Positions 8,539 through 17,096 are shown, counted from the first letter of the stretch. The stretch: 64,000 bases of DNA from Rhizobium johnstonii 3841 (GCF_000009265.1 NC_008380.1:2609501-2673500), one strand, 5' to 3'. Translations and numbers: made by a program. Notes: generated by a model from the sequence alone, not told the origin.

Positions 8539-9050
8539 CGGCGCATCCTTTCAGGCTGCGATTCTGGGTTAATAAGCATTAACCTCCGATGAACGGCAGC
8601 GAGCATCCCAGAAAACACCGGCCGGCACGCCGCTGGTGTGGTCGCGGGTGGTGATCGCCGGCCTATGGTGTTGGTCCCGCCGCCGATGCGGCACCTCAGG
8701 AAGGTTGGCCTTCCCTGAGGGCAATAGATGAGTTTCACCCTCCTCCTTTGCGTCGACGATGAGATGATATACAGGCAGCAACAGGACGCGACCGCCATTA
8801 ACTTAAGAATGGGGTCGGGCGGCAGATTGACGTCACGTCGCTGCCACGAGATCACGTGGCCGTCCTGTGGTCGGCGTGCGCGCAGCTTGATTCTGTACGA
8901 GAGCAGCAGTCGCCTATCTCGACTGAGATGTTATTATTGGGGCTGCAACGGCAAGGGAAATGACTTTGTCGGCAGCGCTCCTAGGTCTTCAGGTTTCCAA
9001 TTTGGTATACCCGGCGTCTTAGGCGGCCCAACAAGCGCGAGGCTCCTTTT
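8539..9050. other. Intergenic region with a 12-bp-stem hairpin
   Basis: No credible gene. A strong inverted repeat, CCTCAGGAAGG-TTGG-CCTTCCCTGAGG (8694-8720, one bulged base), sits near the middle without a U-tract on either strand. The rest is the 5' region of the small secreted gene and the upstream region of the BKACE gene. Confidence 0.4.
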
Positions 9051-9776
9051 ATGATCGTTCAAGCTTGCATCAACGGCGCACGTCCGAGCGATTTCCATCC
9101 CCTCCTTCCCCTGACGATCGATGCCATGGTGCGTGATGCCACGGCTTCGGTTGCTGCCGGCGCTGCGGAGCTCCACGTTCATCCGCGCGGAGCCGATGGC
9201 AAGGAGAGCCTTGCCGCCGTCGACGAGACTGTCGGCGCGATCCGCCGTATCTGCCCGGGAACGCTGATCGGCGTGTCCACGGGCGCCTGGATCGAAGGTG
9301 ATCGGGAGAAAACGCGGGAAGCCATCCGCCAATGGGATGTCCTGCCGGATTATGCCTCGGTGAACCTCTCCGAAGACGATGGCCCCGGCGTCATGCAGCT
9401 GCTGCGGCAGAAGGGTGTCGGCATTGAAGTCGGGCTGGCATCGGTCGCCGATGCGGAGCGCTACATCGGCCTCGATGATCATGAGCGGGTCTTTCGCGTG
9501 CTCATCGAGCTCGATGACGAACAGGATCCGCAACACGCATGCGATATCGCGGACGGCATTATCAAGGTGCTCAGGGATAGCCGAGTCAATCGGCCCATTC
9601 TTCTGCACGGTTTCGACGACACCGTCTGGCCCTTCGTCAGGTTGGCGCGCGAGCGGCGCTACTCCACCCGTATCGGCCTGGAAGATGGCAAGCACCTCCC
9701 GGATGGGACGATTGCCAACGACAATGCCGCGCTCGTCACTGCGGCCGTTGCGATCTTCCGTGGCCACTCGAACTGA
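9051..9776 (+). CDS. BKACE family (DUF849) beta-keto acid cleavage enzyme
   Basis: A 241-residue protein of the 3-keto-5-aminohexanoate cleavage enzyme family, which cleaves a beta-keto acid with acetyl-CoA to give acetoacetate and a CoA ester. Family marks are INGARPSDFHP at the N-terminus, the metal-binding LHVHPRG (HxH), STGAWIEGD, SVNLSED, LLHGFDDTVWP and RIGLEDG. It is shorter than the roughly 270-310 residues of typical members, mainly at the ends. A GAGG site precedes ATG 9051. The natural substrate cannot be inferred, and no pathway partners are adjacent. Confidence 0.85.
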   Translation: MIVQACINGARPSDFHPLLPLTIDAMVRDATASVAAGAAELHVHPRGADGKESLAAVDETVGAIRRICPGTLIGVSTGAWIEGDREKTREAIRQWDVLPDYASVNLSEDDGPGVMQLLRQKGVGIEVGLASVADAERYIGLDDHERVFRVLIELDDEQDPQHACDIADGIIKVLRDSRVNRPILLHGFDDTVWPFVRLARERRYSTRIGLEDGKHLPDGTIANDNAALVTAAVAIFRGHSN

Positions 9777-9901
9777 TCCTGATATGTGGGCGGTCAGGCG
9801 GCAGCCCGGAACCTCTTCGGCGCCATCGAGGCCGGTATCGTCAAGGCGCAGAATGTTTCGAAATACGGGCTCGGCGATGTCGATGTTTCGCCTGACAGCC
9901 C

Positions 9902-9991
9902 TCACGAGAAGTACGCGTATATCAGGACGCCGATAGAACCCCAGAAGATGAGCGGCGCCAGTATCATCCCCGCAACGATCATTTTAGTCAC
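9902..9991 (-). CDS. Possible small single-helix membrane protein (29 aa)
   Basis: Begins at GTG 9991 (ATG at 9982 also possible) with CGGAG 7 nt upstream. It encodes MTKMIVAGMILAPLIFWGSI followed by GVLIYAYFS. Nearly the whole product is one transmembrane helix, and codon use has the GC-rich third positions of its neighbours. It lies between BKACE and the MFS gene. No homologue is recognised. Confidence 0.4.
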   Translation of the reverse strand: MTKMIVAGMILAPLIFWGSIGVLIYAYFS

Positions 9992-10120
9992 AGCAAAACT
10001 CCGAGCACCTCCACGCATGCCGAAGCAACCTATTGCATCGATGGCAAGTTGCTATGGGCACGAAGTCCGGGATGGATCGGACCTTGGTCTGGGGTTCGCT
10101 CGCGCCGATCAGTGCCTGAC

Positions 10121-11545
10121 TCAACTCTTCCCGAGCGCTCGGCGGCGGTAACTCCCCGCCGCGATGGCGAGCGCGACGATAATCAATGTCCCCGCGACGG
10201 CGAAGGTGATCCGCATGCCTGAGGCAACGGCTTCGGGATGCGCCGTAGCGACATCGGCGGTTCCCGAAGAGAACGCGAAGACGGCGCCCATCACGGATGC
10301 GCCGGTAATCAGCCCGAGATTGCGCGACAGGTTGAGCATGCCCGAGATGACGCCCCGCTGCTCGGATCGGACATCCGCCATGACGGCGGTGTTGTTGGCC
10401 GCCTGGAACAGCTGATAGCCGGGTGTCAGCATGGCAATGGCGGCGATGTAGCCTGATATCCCGGGAAGCACGGCCATGGCGATGCAGCCTGCCGTCATGG
10501 CGACGAGCCCTGCGACAACCACGAATGGCGCGTCCAGACGGTCGACCAGGCGGCCGGCCGGAACACCGCTCAAGATGGAGACGACGGGGCCGATCGACAT
10601 GACGATGCCGACGAGAGCTTGATTGAGCCCGAGCGCATGGGAGAGATAGAACGGCGCGACTACCAACGTCGCCATCATCACAGTCGAAACCAGCGCGTTC
10701 ATCGCCAGGCTGGCACTGAGCACGCGATTGCGGAACACCGTCAACTGGATCAGCGGCGATGCCGCTCTCGCCTCGGCGAAGACGAACAAACCGGTGCCGA
10801 AGACGGCGGCCAGCAACAGGGCGATGTTCAGCGGGCCGAAGCGGCCGTGCCCGATCGTCATCGCCAGCGCGTAGGCCGACAGCGTCAACGCAAGCAGCAG
10901 TGTGCCCGCCATGTCGAAGCCCCTCCGATCCGTCTTTCCCTTGCTGATATCGGCGGGCAGATGGCGATAGGCGAGAACGAAGGTCAGAACGCCAAGCGGC
11001 ACGTTGACGAGAAAGATTGCCGGCCAGCCGAGCCCGGCGATCAGCAGGCCGCCGAGCGAAGGCCCAAGAGCGGTACCGATCGCCGACATCGTTCCGAGCA
11101 GCCCCATGGCGCTCCCGGTTCTTTCCTTCGGCACCGTTTCGCCGACAAAGGCCATGGTGAGCGCCATCATGATGGCCGCACCCAGGCCCTGCACAGCGCG
11201 CGCGGCAACCATCAGCCATAACGTCGGCACGATGCCGCAGAGGATCGAGGCCAGCGTGAAGAGCAGGATGCCGATGAGCAGCAGCCGGCGTCGGCCGGTG
11301 ATGTCGCCGAGCCGTCCGACGCTGACGATCAGGGTGGTGATGGCAAGGAGGTAAGCGAGAACGATCCACTGCACATCCTGGAAGGCGGCATCGAACGCGT
11401 GCGCCAGGCTCGGCAGGCCGACATTGGCGATGCTGGTGCCGAGTGACGGCAGCAGCATCGAGACGGAAAGACTGGCAAGCGCCCATCGTACGGAGGGTGC
11501 CCGTTCGGCGATGGCCTCGCTTCGCTCTGCAATGATCGATTTCAC
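10121..11545 (-). CDS. MFS drug-export family transporter (DHA2-like, 14 TM)
   Basis: A 474-residue major facilitator with about 14 hydrophobic helices. It has the motif SVGRLGDITGRRRLL between helices 2 and 3 (motif A, GxLGDxxGRRR) and ARAVQGLGAAIMMALT (motif B region), as in EmrB/QacA-type proton antiporters. The start is GTG 11545. It is transcribed divergently from a LysR regulator, the usual layout of an inducible efflux pump and its activator. A dyad in the shared intergenic region is a likely operator. The substrate is unknown. Confidence 0.85.
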   Translation of the reverse strand: MKSIIAERSEAIAERAPSVRWALASLSVSMLLPSLGTSIANVGLPSLAHAFDAAFQDVQWIVLAYLLAITTLIVSVGRLGDITGRRRLLLIGILLFTLASILCGIVPTLWLMVAARAVQGLGAAIMMALTMAFVGETVPKERTGSAMGLLGTMSAIGTALGPSLGGLLIAGLGWPAIFLVNVPLGVLTFVLAYRHLPADISKGKTDRRGFDMAGTLLLALTLSAYALAMTIGHGRFGPLNIALLLAAVFGTGLFVFAEARAASPLIQLTVFRNRVLSASLAMNALVSTVMMATLVVAPFYLSHALGLNQALVGIVMSIGPVVSILSGVPAGRLVDRLDAPFVVVAGLVAMTAGCIAMAVLPGISGYIAAIAMLTPGYQLFQAANNTAVMADVRSEQRGVISGMLNLSRNLGLITGASVMGAVFAFSSGTADVATAHPEAVASGMRITFAVAGTLIIVALAIAAGSYRRRALGKS

Positions 11546-11567
11546 CCCGTGAACTCCGTTTTCTCTT

Positions 11568-11585
11568 AGTTCCCCGAATGGAACT
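11568..11585. promoter_or_regulatory. Candidate LysR operator between MFS and lysR
   Basis: Perfect inverted repeat AGTTCC-CCGAAT-GGAACT in the 143-bp region between divergent genes, 23 bp from the MFS start. Its size and position suit a regulator site. Binding is inferred, not shown. Confidence 0.45.
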
Positions 11586-11688
11586 GTGAAAACCTAGTCC
11601 TCTGCATGATATGGCGGAAGGCGCATGATTTGCACTTCATTCATGCGTCTGACGCCACATCACGATAAAAGCGTGTTATACTTGATGC

Positions 11689-12585
11689 ATGTCGACACCC
11701 GATCTCAACCTCCTTGTCACCCTCGATGTGCTACTTGCCGAAGGCAGCGTTGCGCGTGCGGCGCAAAGGCTGCGGCTCAGCCCGTCGGCGATGAGCCGGG
11801 CCTTAGCGCGATTGCGCGAAACGACGGGCGATCCGTTGCTGGTGCGCGCCGGCCGCGGCCTCGTCCCCACGCCGCGCGCGCTCGAACTGCGCGAGCGGGT
11901 CGGCCGGATTGTGGAGGATGCGCAGGCGATCCTGCGTCCTGCCGAGGCGCTCGACCTTCAACGCTTGGTCCGGACGTTCACGCTGCGCACCAGCGAAGGC
12001 TTTGCCGAGAGCTTCGGACCTGATCTCATCGCCCGCCTCGGCCGGCAAGCGCCCGGTGTGCGGCTGCGCTTCGTGCAGAAGCCGGACAAGGACAGCGCCC
12101 CGCTTCGCGACGGGACCGTGGATCTGGAAACCGGCGTCGTCGGCGGGACGACCGGGCCGGAGGTGCGGGCGCAGGCCTTGTTCCGCGATCGTTTCATCGG
12201 CGTCGTGCGCTTGGGGCACCCGCTTTGCGAGCGCGAGATGACGCCCTCCCTTTATGCCGCCGGCCAGCACATCTACGTCTCGCGGCGCGGGCTCGACAAG
12301 GGACCGATCGATGACGCCTTGAATAGGCTCGGGCTGGAACGGCAGATCGCCACCATCGTCAGCGGTTTTTCCACGGCGTTGGTGCTCGCCCGGAATTCCG
12401 ATCTGATCGCCAGCGTACCCGAACGGCACACGGGAGCCTTGCGCGCGGGAATGCACAGTTTTCCCCTCCCCGTCCCGACGCCTGAGATCACGGTGTCATT
12501 GCTCTGGCACCCCAGGATGGATGCCGATCCCGCGCATCGCTGGCTGCGCGGCTGCGTTCGGGACGCCTGCGCGCGAGATGATTGA
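11689..12585 (+). CDS. LysR-family transcriptional regulator
   Basis: A 298-residue regulator. The N-terminal winged HTH is typical: LNLLVTLDVLLAEGSVARAA, then QRLRLSPSAMSRALARLRETTGDPLLVRAGRGLVPTPRA. The rest is the periplasmic-binding-protein-like effector domain, for example QALFRDRFIGVVRLGHPL. It resembles the group that opens with DLNLLVTLDVLLxExSV. Divergent transcription from the MFS exporter suggests that it controls that gene and itself. Confidence 0.88.
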   Translation: MSTPDLNLLVTLDVLLAEGSVARAAQRLRLSPSAMSRALARLRETTGDPLLVRAGRGLVPTPRALELRERVGRIVEDAQAILRPAEALDLQRLVRTFTLRTSEGFAESFGPDLIARLGRQAPGVRLRFVQKPDKDSAPLRDGTVDLETGVVGGTTGPEVRAQALFRDRFIGVVRLGHPLCEREMTPSLYAAGQHIYVSRRGLDKGPIDDALNRLGLERQIATIVSGFSTALVLARNSDLIASVPERHTGALRAGMHSFPLPVPTPEITVSLLWHPRMDADPAHRWLRGCVRDACARDD

Positions 12586-12684
12586 AGGGCCGCGTCGGAT
12601 CTGAGGTCAGGCCGATTGATCCGTTCGTATTGACTATCCTGCGTCGCCATGATTTCCCGTCCGGGATCACCAAGCGGGGACATT

Positions 12685-12906
12685 ATGACCGACATCATTG
12701 TAAAGGACAGCAACGGAAGCCAGCTTCACGACGGCGATTCCGTGACGCTCATCAAGGACCTCAAGGTCAAGGGAACCTCGGAGACGCTGAAGCGTGGAAC
12801 GCTGGTCAAGGGCATTCGCCTGACGGACAATCCTGGAGAGATCGAGTGCAGCACCAAGCAGGTCAAAGGCCTCGTGCTGAAAACCGAGTTTTTGAAGAAG
12901 GCATAG
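12685..12906 (+). CDS. PhnA/YjdM-like domain protein
   Basis: A 73-residue protein starting at ATG 12685 after GCGGGG. It matches the C-terminal PhnA (YjdM) domain, with IIVKDSNGSQLHDGDSVTLI, KDLKVKGTSETLKRGT and a final KTEFLKKA. The N-terminal zinc ribbon of longer YjdM proteins is absent. Despite the name, this family is not established as a phosphonate-degrading enzyme. The gene stands alone. Confidence 0.82.
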   Translation: MTDIIVKDSNGSQLHDGDSVTLIKDLKVKGTSETLKRGTLVKGIRLTDNPGEIECSTKQVKGLVLKTEFLKKA

Positions 12907-12972
12907 GATCTGCTTCGCCCGCGATGCTGCCCTCGATACTGGTTGTTGACGCATCGTAAGGCCGCCCGCCGA

Positions 12973-13800
12973 TCAATCGGCTTTCACCGCCTCCTGCGGC
13001 ACTTCCTCGGTGATCACCTCGAAACGGGAGAGCGTTGCCGGACCGAAGGCTGTCGACATGGCGACGTCGGTGGCGTCGCGGCCGGTTCCCATCAGGATCC
13101 GTCCGATGCGCGGCGTGTTGTGGCGGGCGTCGACAGTATGCCAGTGGCCGCCGAGAAAGACCTCGAACCAGGCGCTGAAATCCATCGGATTGGGATCGAT
13201 CGGAACGCCGATATCGCCGAGATAGCCGGTGCAATATCGTGCCGGGATATTCATGCATCGGCAAAGCGCGATGGCGAGATGGGCAAAGTCGCGGCAAACG
13301 CCCGCCTTGTCGGTGAAGCCGCCATGCGCGGTCCTCAGCACGTCGGCCTTCAGGTAGTCGAAGGTGATGTGATCATGGACGAAATCGCAGATCGCCTGGA
13401 CGCGCGCCCAGCCGAGCGGCGTCGACGAGAACCTGGCCCAGGCGAAATCCGCAAGCCTGTCGGTGTCGCAGTAACGGCTGCCGAGCAGGAAGACGAGCAC
13501 ATCGTCCGGCAGGTCATTGATCGCGTGCTGAACGGCATCGTCGGGAACGATGTCGGGTTGGCCGCTGTCGTAGATCTCGAATTCCGTTGAGATGGTCGTC
13601 AGTCCCGGCGGGGCGACGATCCGGCTGCAGGCATTGCCGAACACATCGGTATAGCTCCAGGCCTCGATCGGCCGGTCGAATGTCAGGGTCTGATCGCTGA
13701 GAAGATCGGCGCGACGGGAGGGATGGATATTGAGGACGAGCAGCATCGGCGTCGGCTGCGTGCATTCATAGCCCAGATGAAACCCGGCGCGTATCTTCAT
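12973..13800 (-). CDS. Transglutaminase-like cysteine peptidase family protein
   Basis: 275 residues from ATG 13800 (AAGGAAG upstream). The transglutaminase-like core shows Cys in DKAGVCRDFAH, His in HWHTVDARHN and Asp in the same segment, the usual catalytic triad. The N-terminal half has the bacterial transglutaminase N-region style (TFDRPIEAWSYTDVFGNACS). Such proteins are predicted proteases or amidases of unknown substrate. It is paired with a second family member upstream on the same strand, suggesting a two-gene unit. Confidence 0.82.
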   Translation of the reverse strand: MKIRAGFHLGYECTQPTPMLLVLNIHPSRRADLLSDQTLTFDRPIEAWSYTDVFGNACSRIVAPPGLTTISTEFEIYDSGQPDIVPDDAVQHAINDLPDDVLVFLLGSRYCDTDRLADFAWARFSSTPLGWARVQAICDFVHDHITFDYLKADVLRTAHGGFTDKAGVCRDFAHLAIALCRCMNIPARYCTGYLGDIGVPIDPNPMDFSAWFEVFLGGHWHTVDARHNTPRIGRILMGTGRDATDVAMSTAFGPATLSRFEVITEEVPQEAVKAD

Positions 13801-13925
13801 GGTCGCTTCCTTATCGCGTCTCCGCACAGGTGGAGGTGAGTATGGAACGTTGATCGCGCTACCCGGTTCCGTGGCCGCGGGACTCTCACTGCGCGGCCGG
13901 CTTGGAGTCATCCAAGATTACTTCG

Positions 13926-13945
13926 GAGGTAATCGAGATTACCTC
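13926..13945. repeat. Perfect 20-bp palindrome at the end of the upstream transglutaminase gene
   Basis: GAGGTAATC-GA-GATTACCTC spans the stop codon of the 13939-14811 gene. It could be a protein-binding dyad for the downstream family member or an RNA hairpin. There is no U-tract. Confidence 0.4.
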
Positions 13946-14811
13946 GTGGTGACGTTGACCTGCACCGTCATGCTGTCGAAATCCTTCCCATCCCCATCAT
14001 AGCTACCGCTCAACGGGACTGCCTGGCGCGGATCGCGGGCAACCGCGACACGAATGAGATCGCGGTTGCCGACGATGCCGTTGGTCGGATCGAACTCCGT
14101 CCAGCCGGCGCCTGGAAGATAGATCTGGCACCATGCGTGCGTGGAACCGCCGCCGAGCACGGTGGAGCCGTCCCGATCGGGAACATAGACGTAGCCCGTG
14201 ACGAACCGCGCCGCGAGGCCGAGGATGCGTGCCGCCTCCATCATCAGAAGCGCAAAATCCCGGCAGGTGCCGGAGCGAAGCTGCAAGGTCTGCACCGGCG
14301 TCTGCGTTCCATGTTCCTGGCGCCGCGCATAGACGAAGCTTTCGCGGATGGCGTAACAGAGCGTCATCAGCAGATGCCCGGTCTCCGTCGGACGCCCCTG
14401 GCGCACGAATTGGCGCGCCCAGCGTCCGACCTCATCGTTCGGGTCGGGATAATGGCGCTGCATCGCCGGTGTCAGATCGGCGATCTCGTCCTTGTCGTAG
14501 GAGAATGGATAGGTCAGGGCCGCGTCGTCCACCTTGAGATCCAGGGCGACCTGGGGCGTATGATCGAGCGTGATCCAGGTTTCGAAACGAAGTTCGGATG
14601 CCGGCCTCGAAAAATCGACGAGCGCCACGCAATTGCCGAAAACATCGTGGATCCAGCGCACATGACTTTCCTCAGGATAGATCGTCAACGACGCTTCGAT
14701 CAACCGCTGGTCGAAACTGTCGCGCGGCCGGAACATCAAACGATGCTCGCCGAAATCGACGTCCCTGACGTAACGATAGGACGTGATGTGGCGGACGGAG
14801 AAAATCGTCAT
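13939..14811 (-). CDS. Transglutaminase-like family protein
   Basis: 290 residues from ATG 14811. The N-terminal domain reads IFSVRHITSYRYVRDVDFGE, then HRLMFRPRDS, the bacterial transglutaminase-like N-region. The catalytic triad is visible as Cys in RSGTCRDFALLMM, His in GGGSTHAWCQIYLPG and Asp in WTEFDPTNG. It shares about the same architecture as its neighbour at 12973 but is clearly diverged, so the pair looks like an old duplication. The open frame continues upstream to 14901, but that part is unlike the family. Confidence 0.85.
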   Translation of the reverse strand: MTIFSVRHITSYRYVRDVDFGEHRLMFRPRDSFDQRLIEASLTIYPEESHVRWIHDVFGNCVALVDFSRPASELRFETWITLDHTPQVALDLKVDDAALTYPFSYDKDEIADLTPAMQRHYPDPNDEVGRWARQFVRQGRPTETGHLLMTLCYAIRESFVYARRQEHGTQTPVQTLQLRSGTCRDFALLMMEAARILGLAARFVTGYVYVPDRDGSTVLGGGSTHAWCQIYLPGAGWTEFDPTNGIVGNRDLIRVAVARDPRQAVPLSGSYDGDGKDFDSMTVQVNVTTR

Positions 14812-14990
14812 AAGCCGCCGTCGAATCTGTTCACTTTGCTGCTCCAAGGCGGCAACGCCGCCTCTCCTCTGCGGAAGCGCCCTGCCGGCCTTCCCGCTCA
14901 TCCCGATTTCTTGTCATATAAGCACGTTCGAAAGATTGCTATTGTATCTTCACCGATCGACGGCAGGGCCGTCCAACCTAAGAGGATAAC

Positions 14991-15107
14991 ATGCATATCA
15001 TCTGGGACGTTCTGACGCTTCTGCTGACAATCGGCTCGCTCTATGGCGGTCGCGAATACCGGATTATTCGCGCTCGTGCCCGCGCTCAGAACTGGGGCAA
15101 CTTCTGA
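14991..15107 (+). CDS. Small membrane protein (38 aa)
   Basis: ATG 14991 follows AAGAGGATAAC, a strong ribosome site. The product MHIIWDVLTLLLTIGSLYGG then REYRIIRARARAQNWGNF has one N-terminal transmembrane helix and a basic tail. It is too short for standard gene callers. Family unknown. Confidence 0.6.
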   Translation: MHIIWDVLTLLLTIGSLYGGREYRIIRARARAQNWGNF

Positions 15108-15260
15108 TTCGATCCGGATATCTCCGATTCGATTGCGAATCATGGCCGCATCGGTCGTTACCGGTCGCCGTTACGTCGAATGACGTAAAGTCATGCGCTT
15201 AAGAAAATGCTTTATTAGTTGAGGCGGAGTCTATCCGTCCATTCTCCCTGTTAGTCTTAA
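15108..15260 (+). ncRNA. Possible small RNA or attenuated leader ending at the 15261 terminator
   Basis: This non-coding stretch lies between a 38-aa ORF and a strong terminator. GAGGCGG at 15221-15227 is exactly complementary to CCGCCTC at 15263-15269 within the terminator stem, so the RNA could switch between two structures. Whether there is a separate transcript or only a 3' UTR cannot be decided here. Confidence 0.3.
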
Positions 15261-15288
15261 GCCCGCCTCACCCCAGGCGGGCTTTTTT
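15261..15288 (+). terminator. Strong Rho-independent terminator
   Basis: Stem GCCCGCCT/AGGCGGGC with loop CACCCC, followed by six T residues, ending plus-strand transcription from the 14991 region. Confidence 0.9.
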
Positions 15289-15303
15289 ATTCCATCGCCT
15301 GCA

Positions 15304-15459
15304 TCACTTCTTGGCGCCGGCCGAAAGCACCCGATGTGTCGCATTGTCCATGGCGTGGCTTGCTTCCTGTCCATCCTTCTTCAGCCCGTATGCGGTATTG
15401 CCGCAGCCGGAAAGTGTCAGCAGGCAGATACAGGCGATGGCGATTGCAGCTTTTGGCAT
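15304..15459 (-). CDS. Entericidin-like small lipoprotein (51 aa)
   Basis: Reads MPKAAIAIACICLLTLSGCG, then NTAYGLKKDGQEASHAMDNA and a short tail, from ATG 15459 with GGGGAAA upstream. The lipobox LSGC, the following CGNTxxGxxKD segment and the small size match the entericidin EcnA/EcnB family of outer-membrane or inner-membrane lipoproteins, studied in enteric bacteria as a cell-death and stress-related pair. Only one member is present here. It stops opposite the terminator at 15288. Confidence 0.75.
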   Translation of the reverse strand: MPKAAIAIACICLLTLSGCGNTAYGLKKDGQEASHAMDNATHRVLSAGAKK

Positions 15460-15605
15460 CAAGTGTTTCCCCGAATTGAAAAATCATCAGGGGAAGATGA
15501 CGCATTCTTCGCCAAAATCAATCCGCAGGCGATGCGCGAACTCGCGACATGGAACTCGGTGACGCCACACGCGTTTACGGGAGCCATCCAATTGGGGTCA
15601 ACGAC

Positions 15606-15686
15606 ATGGACTATCAGATTGCCTTCGCCGCGACGGTCGCAACAGCGTCCTTCCTCGTCTTTATGCTGATCGTCCACCGGACGTGA
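15606..15686 (+). CDS. Possible small membrane protein (26 aa)
   Basis: MDYQIAFAATVATASFLVFM then LIVHRT from ATG 15606, with GGGGT 9 nt upstream. It is a single helix and little more. Codon use is compatible with coding, but nothing else supports it. Confidence 0.4.
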   Translation: MDYQIAFAATVATASFLVFMLIVHRT

Positions 15687-16003
15687 CTGTCCTGCGGCAA
15701 ACGGATTGGCCCTAAGGCGCGCGATCAGTGGACTCCAGTGCCGACGGCGTTCTGCAGCCTCATTGTTTGCGATCCGGAGAGATAGCAGCACCATTATCCA
15801 CCTCGACGACAAGGCGGAGATCGGCAGTTGATCCGTCAACAACACGGGAAAGGTGCAAAACAAAGATTTCAACATCCGCAAGTATTTTTACGCTCTTCTA
15901 TGTATTTAATTTTAACTAATTGCCAAGCTTAACTATCCGTTAACAATATTGTTGCGCTCCGTCCGCTTCCGCTTATGCTTTACGCAAAAAGGGGAGAGGA
16001 AAG
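15687..16003. other. AT-rich intergenic promoter region
   Basis: No gene seen. The segment 15880-15960 is markedly AT-rich for this genome. It contains the perfect 12-bp palindrome AACAATATTGTT (15942-15953), about 50 bp before the next small ORF, which would suit a promoter or regulator site. Confidence 0.4.
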
Positions 16004-16120
16004 ATGTTTAGCAAAAGCCTGATTATGCCGGTCGGCTTCGCCCTGCTCGCCATTGCCGGACTGCTGTTCCAGATTGCTGCTAACGCTCTGCACTCTCCGG
16101 TCACCATGCTGCAGCCGTGA
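16004..16120 (+). CDS. Small membrane protein (38 aa)
   Basis: From ATG 16004 after GGGGAGAGGAAAG, it reads MFSKSLIMPVGFALLAIAGL, then LFQIAANALHSPVTMLQP. The middle is one hydrophobic helix; it could be a membrane anchor or an uncleaved signal. The excellent ribosome site supports it. No family recognised. Confidence 0.55.
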   Translation: MFSKSLIMPVGFALLAIAGLLFQIAANALHSPVTMLQP

Positions 16121-16223
16121 GTCACATAAGTTGCTGAACGCGCACGCGATCTCGGTAACTGGGAGTGGAACTTCGTTTCGTTTCGTGCATTCTGTGACTC
16201 GTTTTGCCAGGAGGGAGATAACC

Positions 16224-16478
16224 ATGGAAAGCGCAGGCGTGGGTTGGATTGCAGCCATCATTATCGGCGGTGTCGCCGGATGGCTGGCGGAAAAGGCAAT
16301 GCGCAGCAGCATGAGCCTGCTCATGAACATATTGCTCGGCATCATCGGCGCTATTGTCGCCAACTGGATCCTGGGTCTGTTGCATATCCAGCCGCTCGCC
16401 GGTTGGCTGGGCTATTTGATCACCGGTTTCGTCGGTGCCTGCATCTTGATCGCGATCGGGCGCGTCATCCGCCGCTGA
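16224..16478 (+). CDS. GlsB/YeaQ/YmgE family stress-response membrane protein
   Basis: An 84-residue protein with three hydrophobic helices, starting at ATG 16224 after GGAGGGAGATAACC. Typical motifs are GWIAAIIIGGVAGWLAEK, followed by LLMNILLGIIGAIVANWILG and a Gly-rich third helix ending in RVIRR. The family, also called transglycosylase-associated proteins, is induced by stress in several bacteria; its activity is undefined. Followed by a terminator. Confidence 0.88.
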   Translation: MESAGVGWIAAIIIGGVAGWLAEKAMRSSMSLLMNILLGIIGAIVANWILGLLHIQPLAGWLGYLITGFVGACILIAIGRVIRR

Positions 16479-16546
16479 CTTGGTCGCGCCAGCTGAGCCC
16501 GGTGGCGTTAGCTGGCCGGTTCCTTTTGCTGACGGATGCAAACACT

Positions 16547-16577
16547 AAAAGCCGGGCGTTCATAGCGCCCGGCTTTT
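16547..16577. terminator. Bidirectional terminator between convergent genes
   Basis: Stem GCCGGGCG/CGCCCGGC flanked by AAAA on the left and TTTT on the right, so it can act in both directions for the YeaQ-type gene (plus) and the DUF883-like gene (minus). Confidence 0.88.
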
Positions 16578-16595
16578 CTTCATTCTAGATTCCGT

Positions 16596-16877
16596 TCAGC
16601 GACGGCTGAGCAGGCCGAACACGTAGGCAATGCCTGCCGTCACGGCGAGTGCCACGAGCGGTTCTTCGCGCACCTTGTCGCGCAGCCGTTCCGTCATCAC
16701 CGAAGCCTCGTCGGTCACTGCCGACTTCGCCCCCTGCCCCAGCGCGACCACGCTTTCCGACAGTCGGGAGAGATCGTTGCGAAGGGCTGCGACCTGCGCC
16801 GACAGATCGTCTGCTGCAATATCAGCCTTGACGCGCGCAGCGGTGGATTCGGCGGAAGCGGTTTTCAATTCTGCCAT
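16596..16877 (-). CDS. DUF883-like membrane-anchored protein
   Basis: 93 residues from ATG 16877 (AGGAG upstream). A long hydrophilic helix (residues 15-65, likely coiled coil, LSAQVAALRNDLSRLSESVV) leads to a C-terminal hydrophobic anchor, LVALAVTAGIAYVFGLLSRR. This layout is that of the ElaB/YqjD/DUF883 family of inner-membrane proteins, some of which bind ribosomes in stationary phase. The assignment is by architecture more than by clear identity. Confidence 0.65.
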   Translation of the reverse strand: MAELKTASAESTAARVKADIAADDLSAQVAALRNDLSRLSESVVALGQGAKSAVTDEASVMTERLRDKVREEPLVALAVTAGIAYVFGLLSRR

Positions 16878-17096
16878 GGTCTGCTCCTGTTTCATGGGAT
16901 GCCGGTTCAACGAAATGGCGGCCCGAAAGGTTCCGCCGCAACCGATCTTTTGTTCGCCGCAAAGCCGCCGCGGTCGAGCGGCCGCCTTGTGCAGCTTTTC
17001 GCGCGACAAACCCTTCATTTCCTGTCGGGTTTGTTTTAAGGAACGTCGAATGTCCGCCCGCGCGCGGGTCAATGATACTGCGAGGTTTGCGTTTCT

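Noticed and set aside
9786..10151. A 121-residue plus-strand ORF after BKACE
   Set aside because: No family, and it overlaps the more convincing minus-strand small ORF and the end of the MFS gene; only its first 40 codons look coding-like, which may be chance or a remnant.
9984..11486. A 500-residue minus-strand ORF
   Set aside because: Runs in a different frame over the MFS gene; translation is Arg/His/Pro-rich, typical of a GC-rich shadow.
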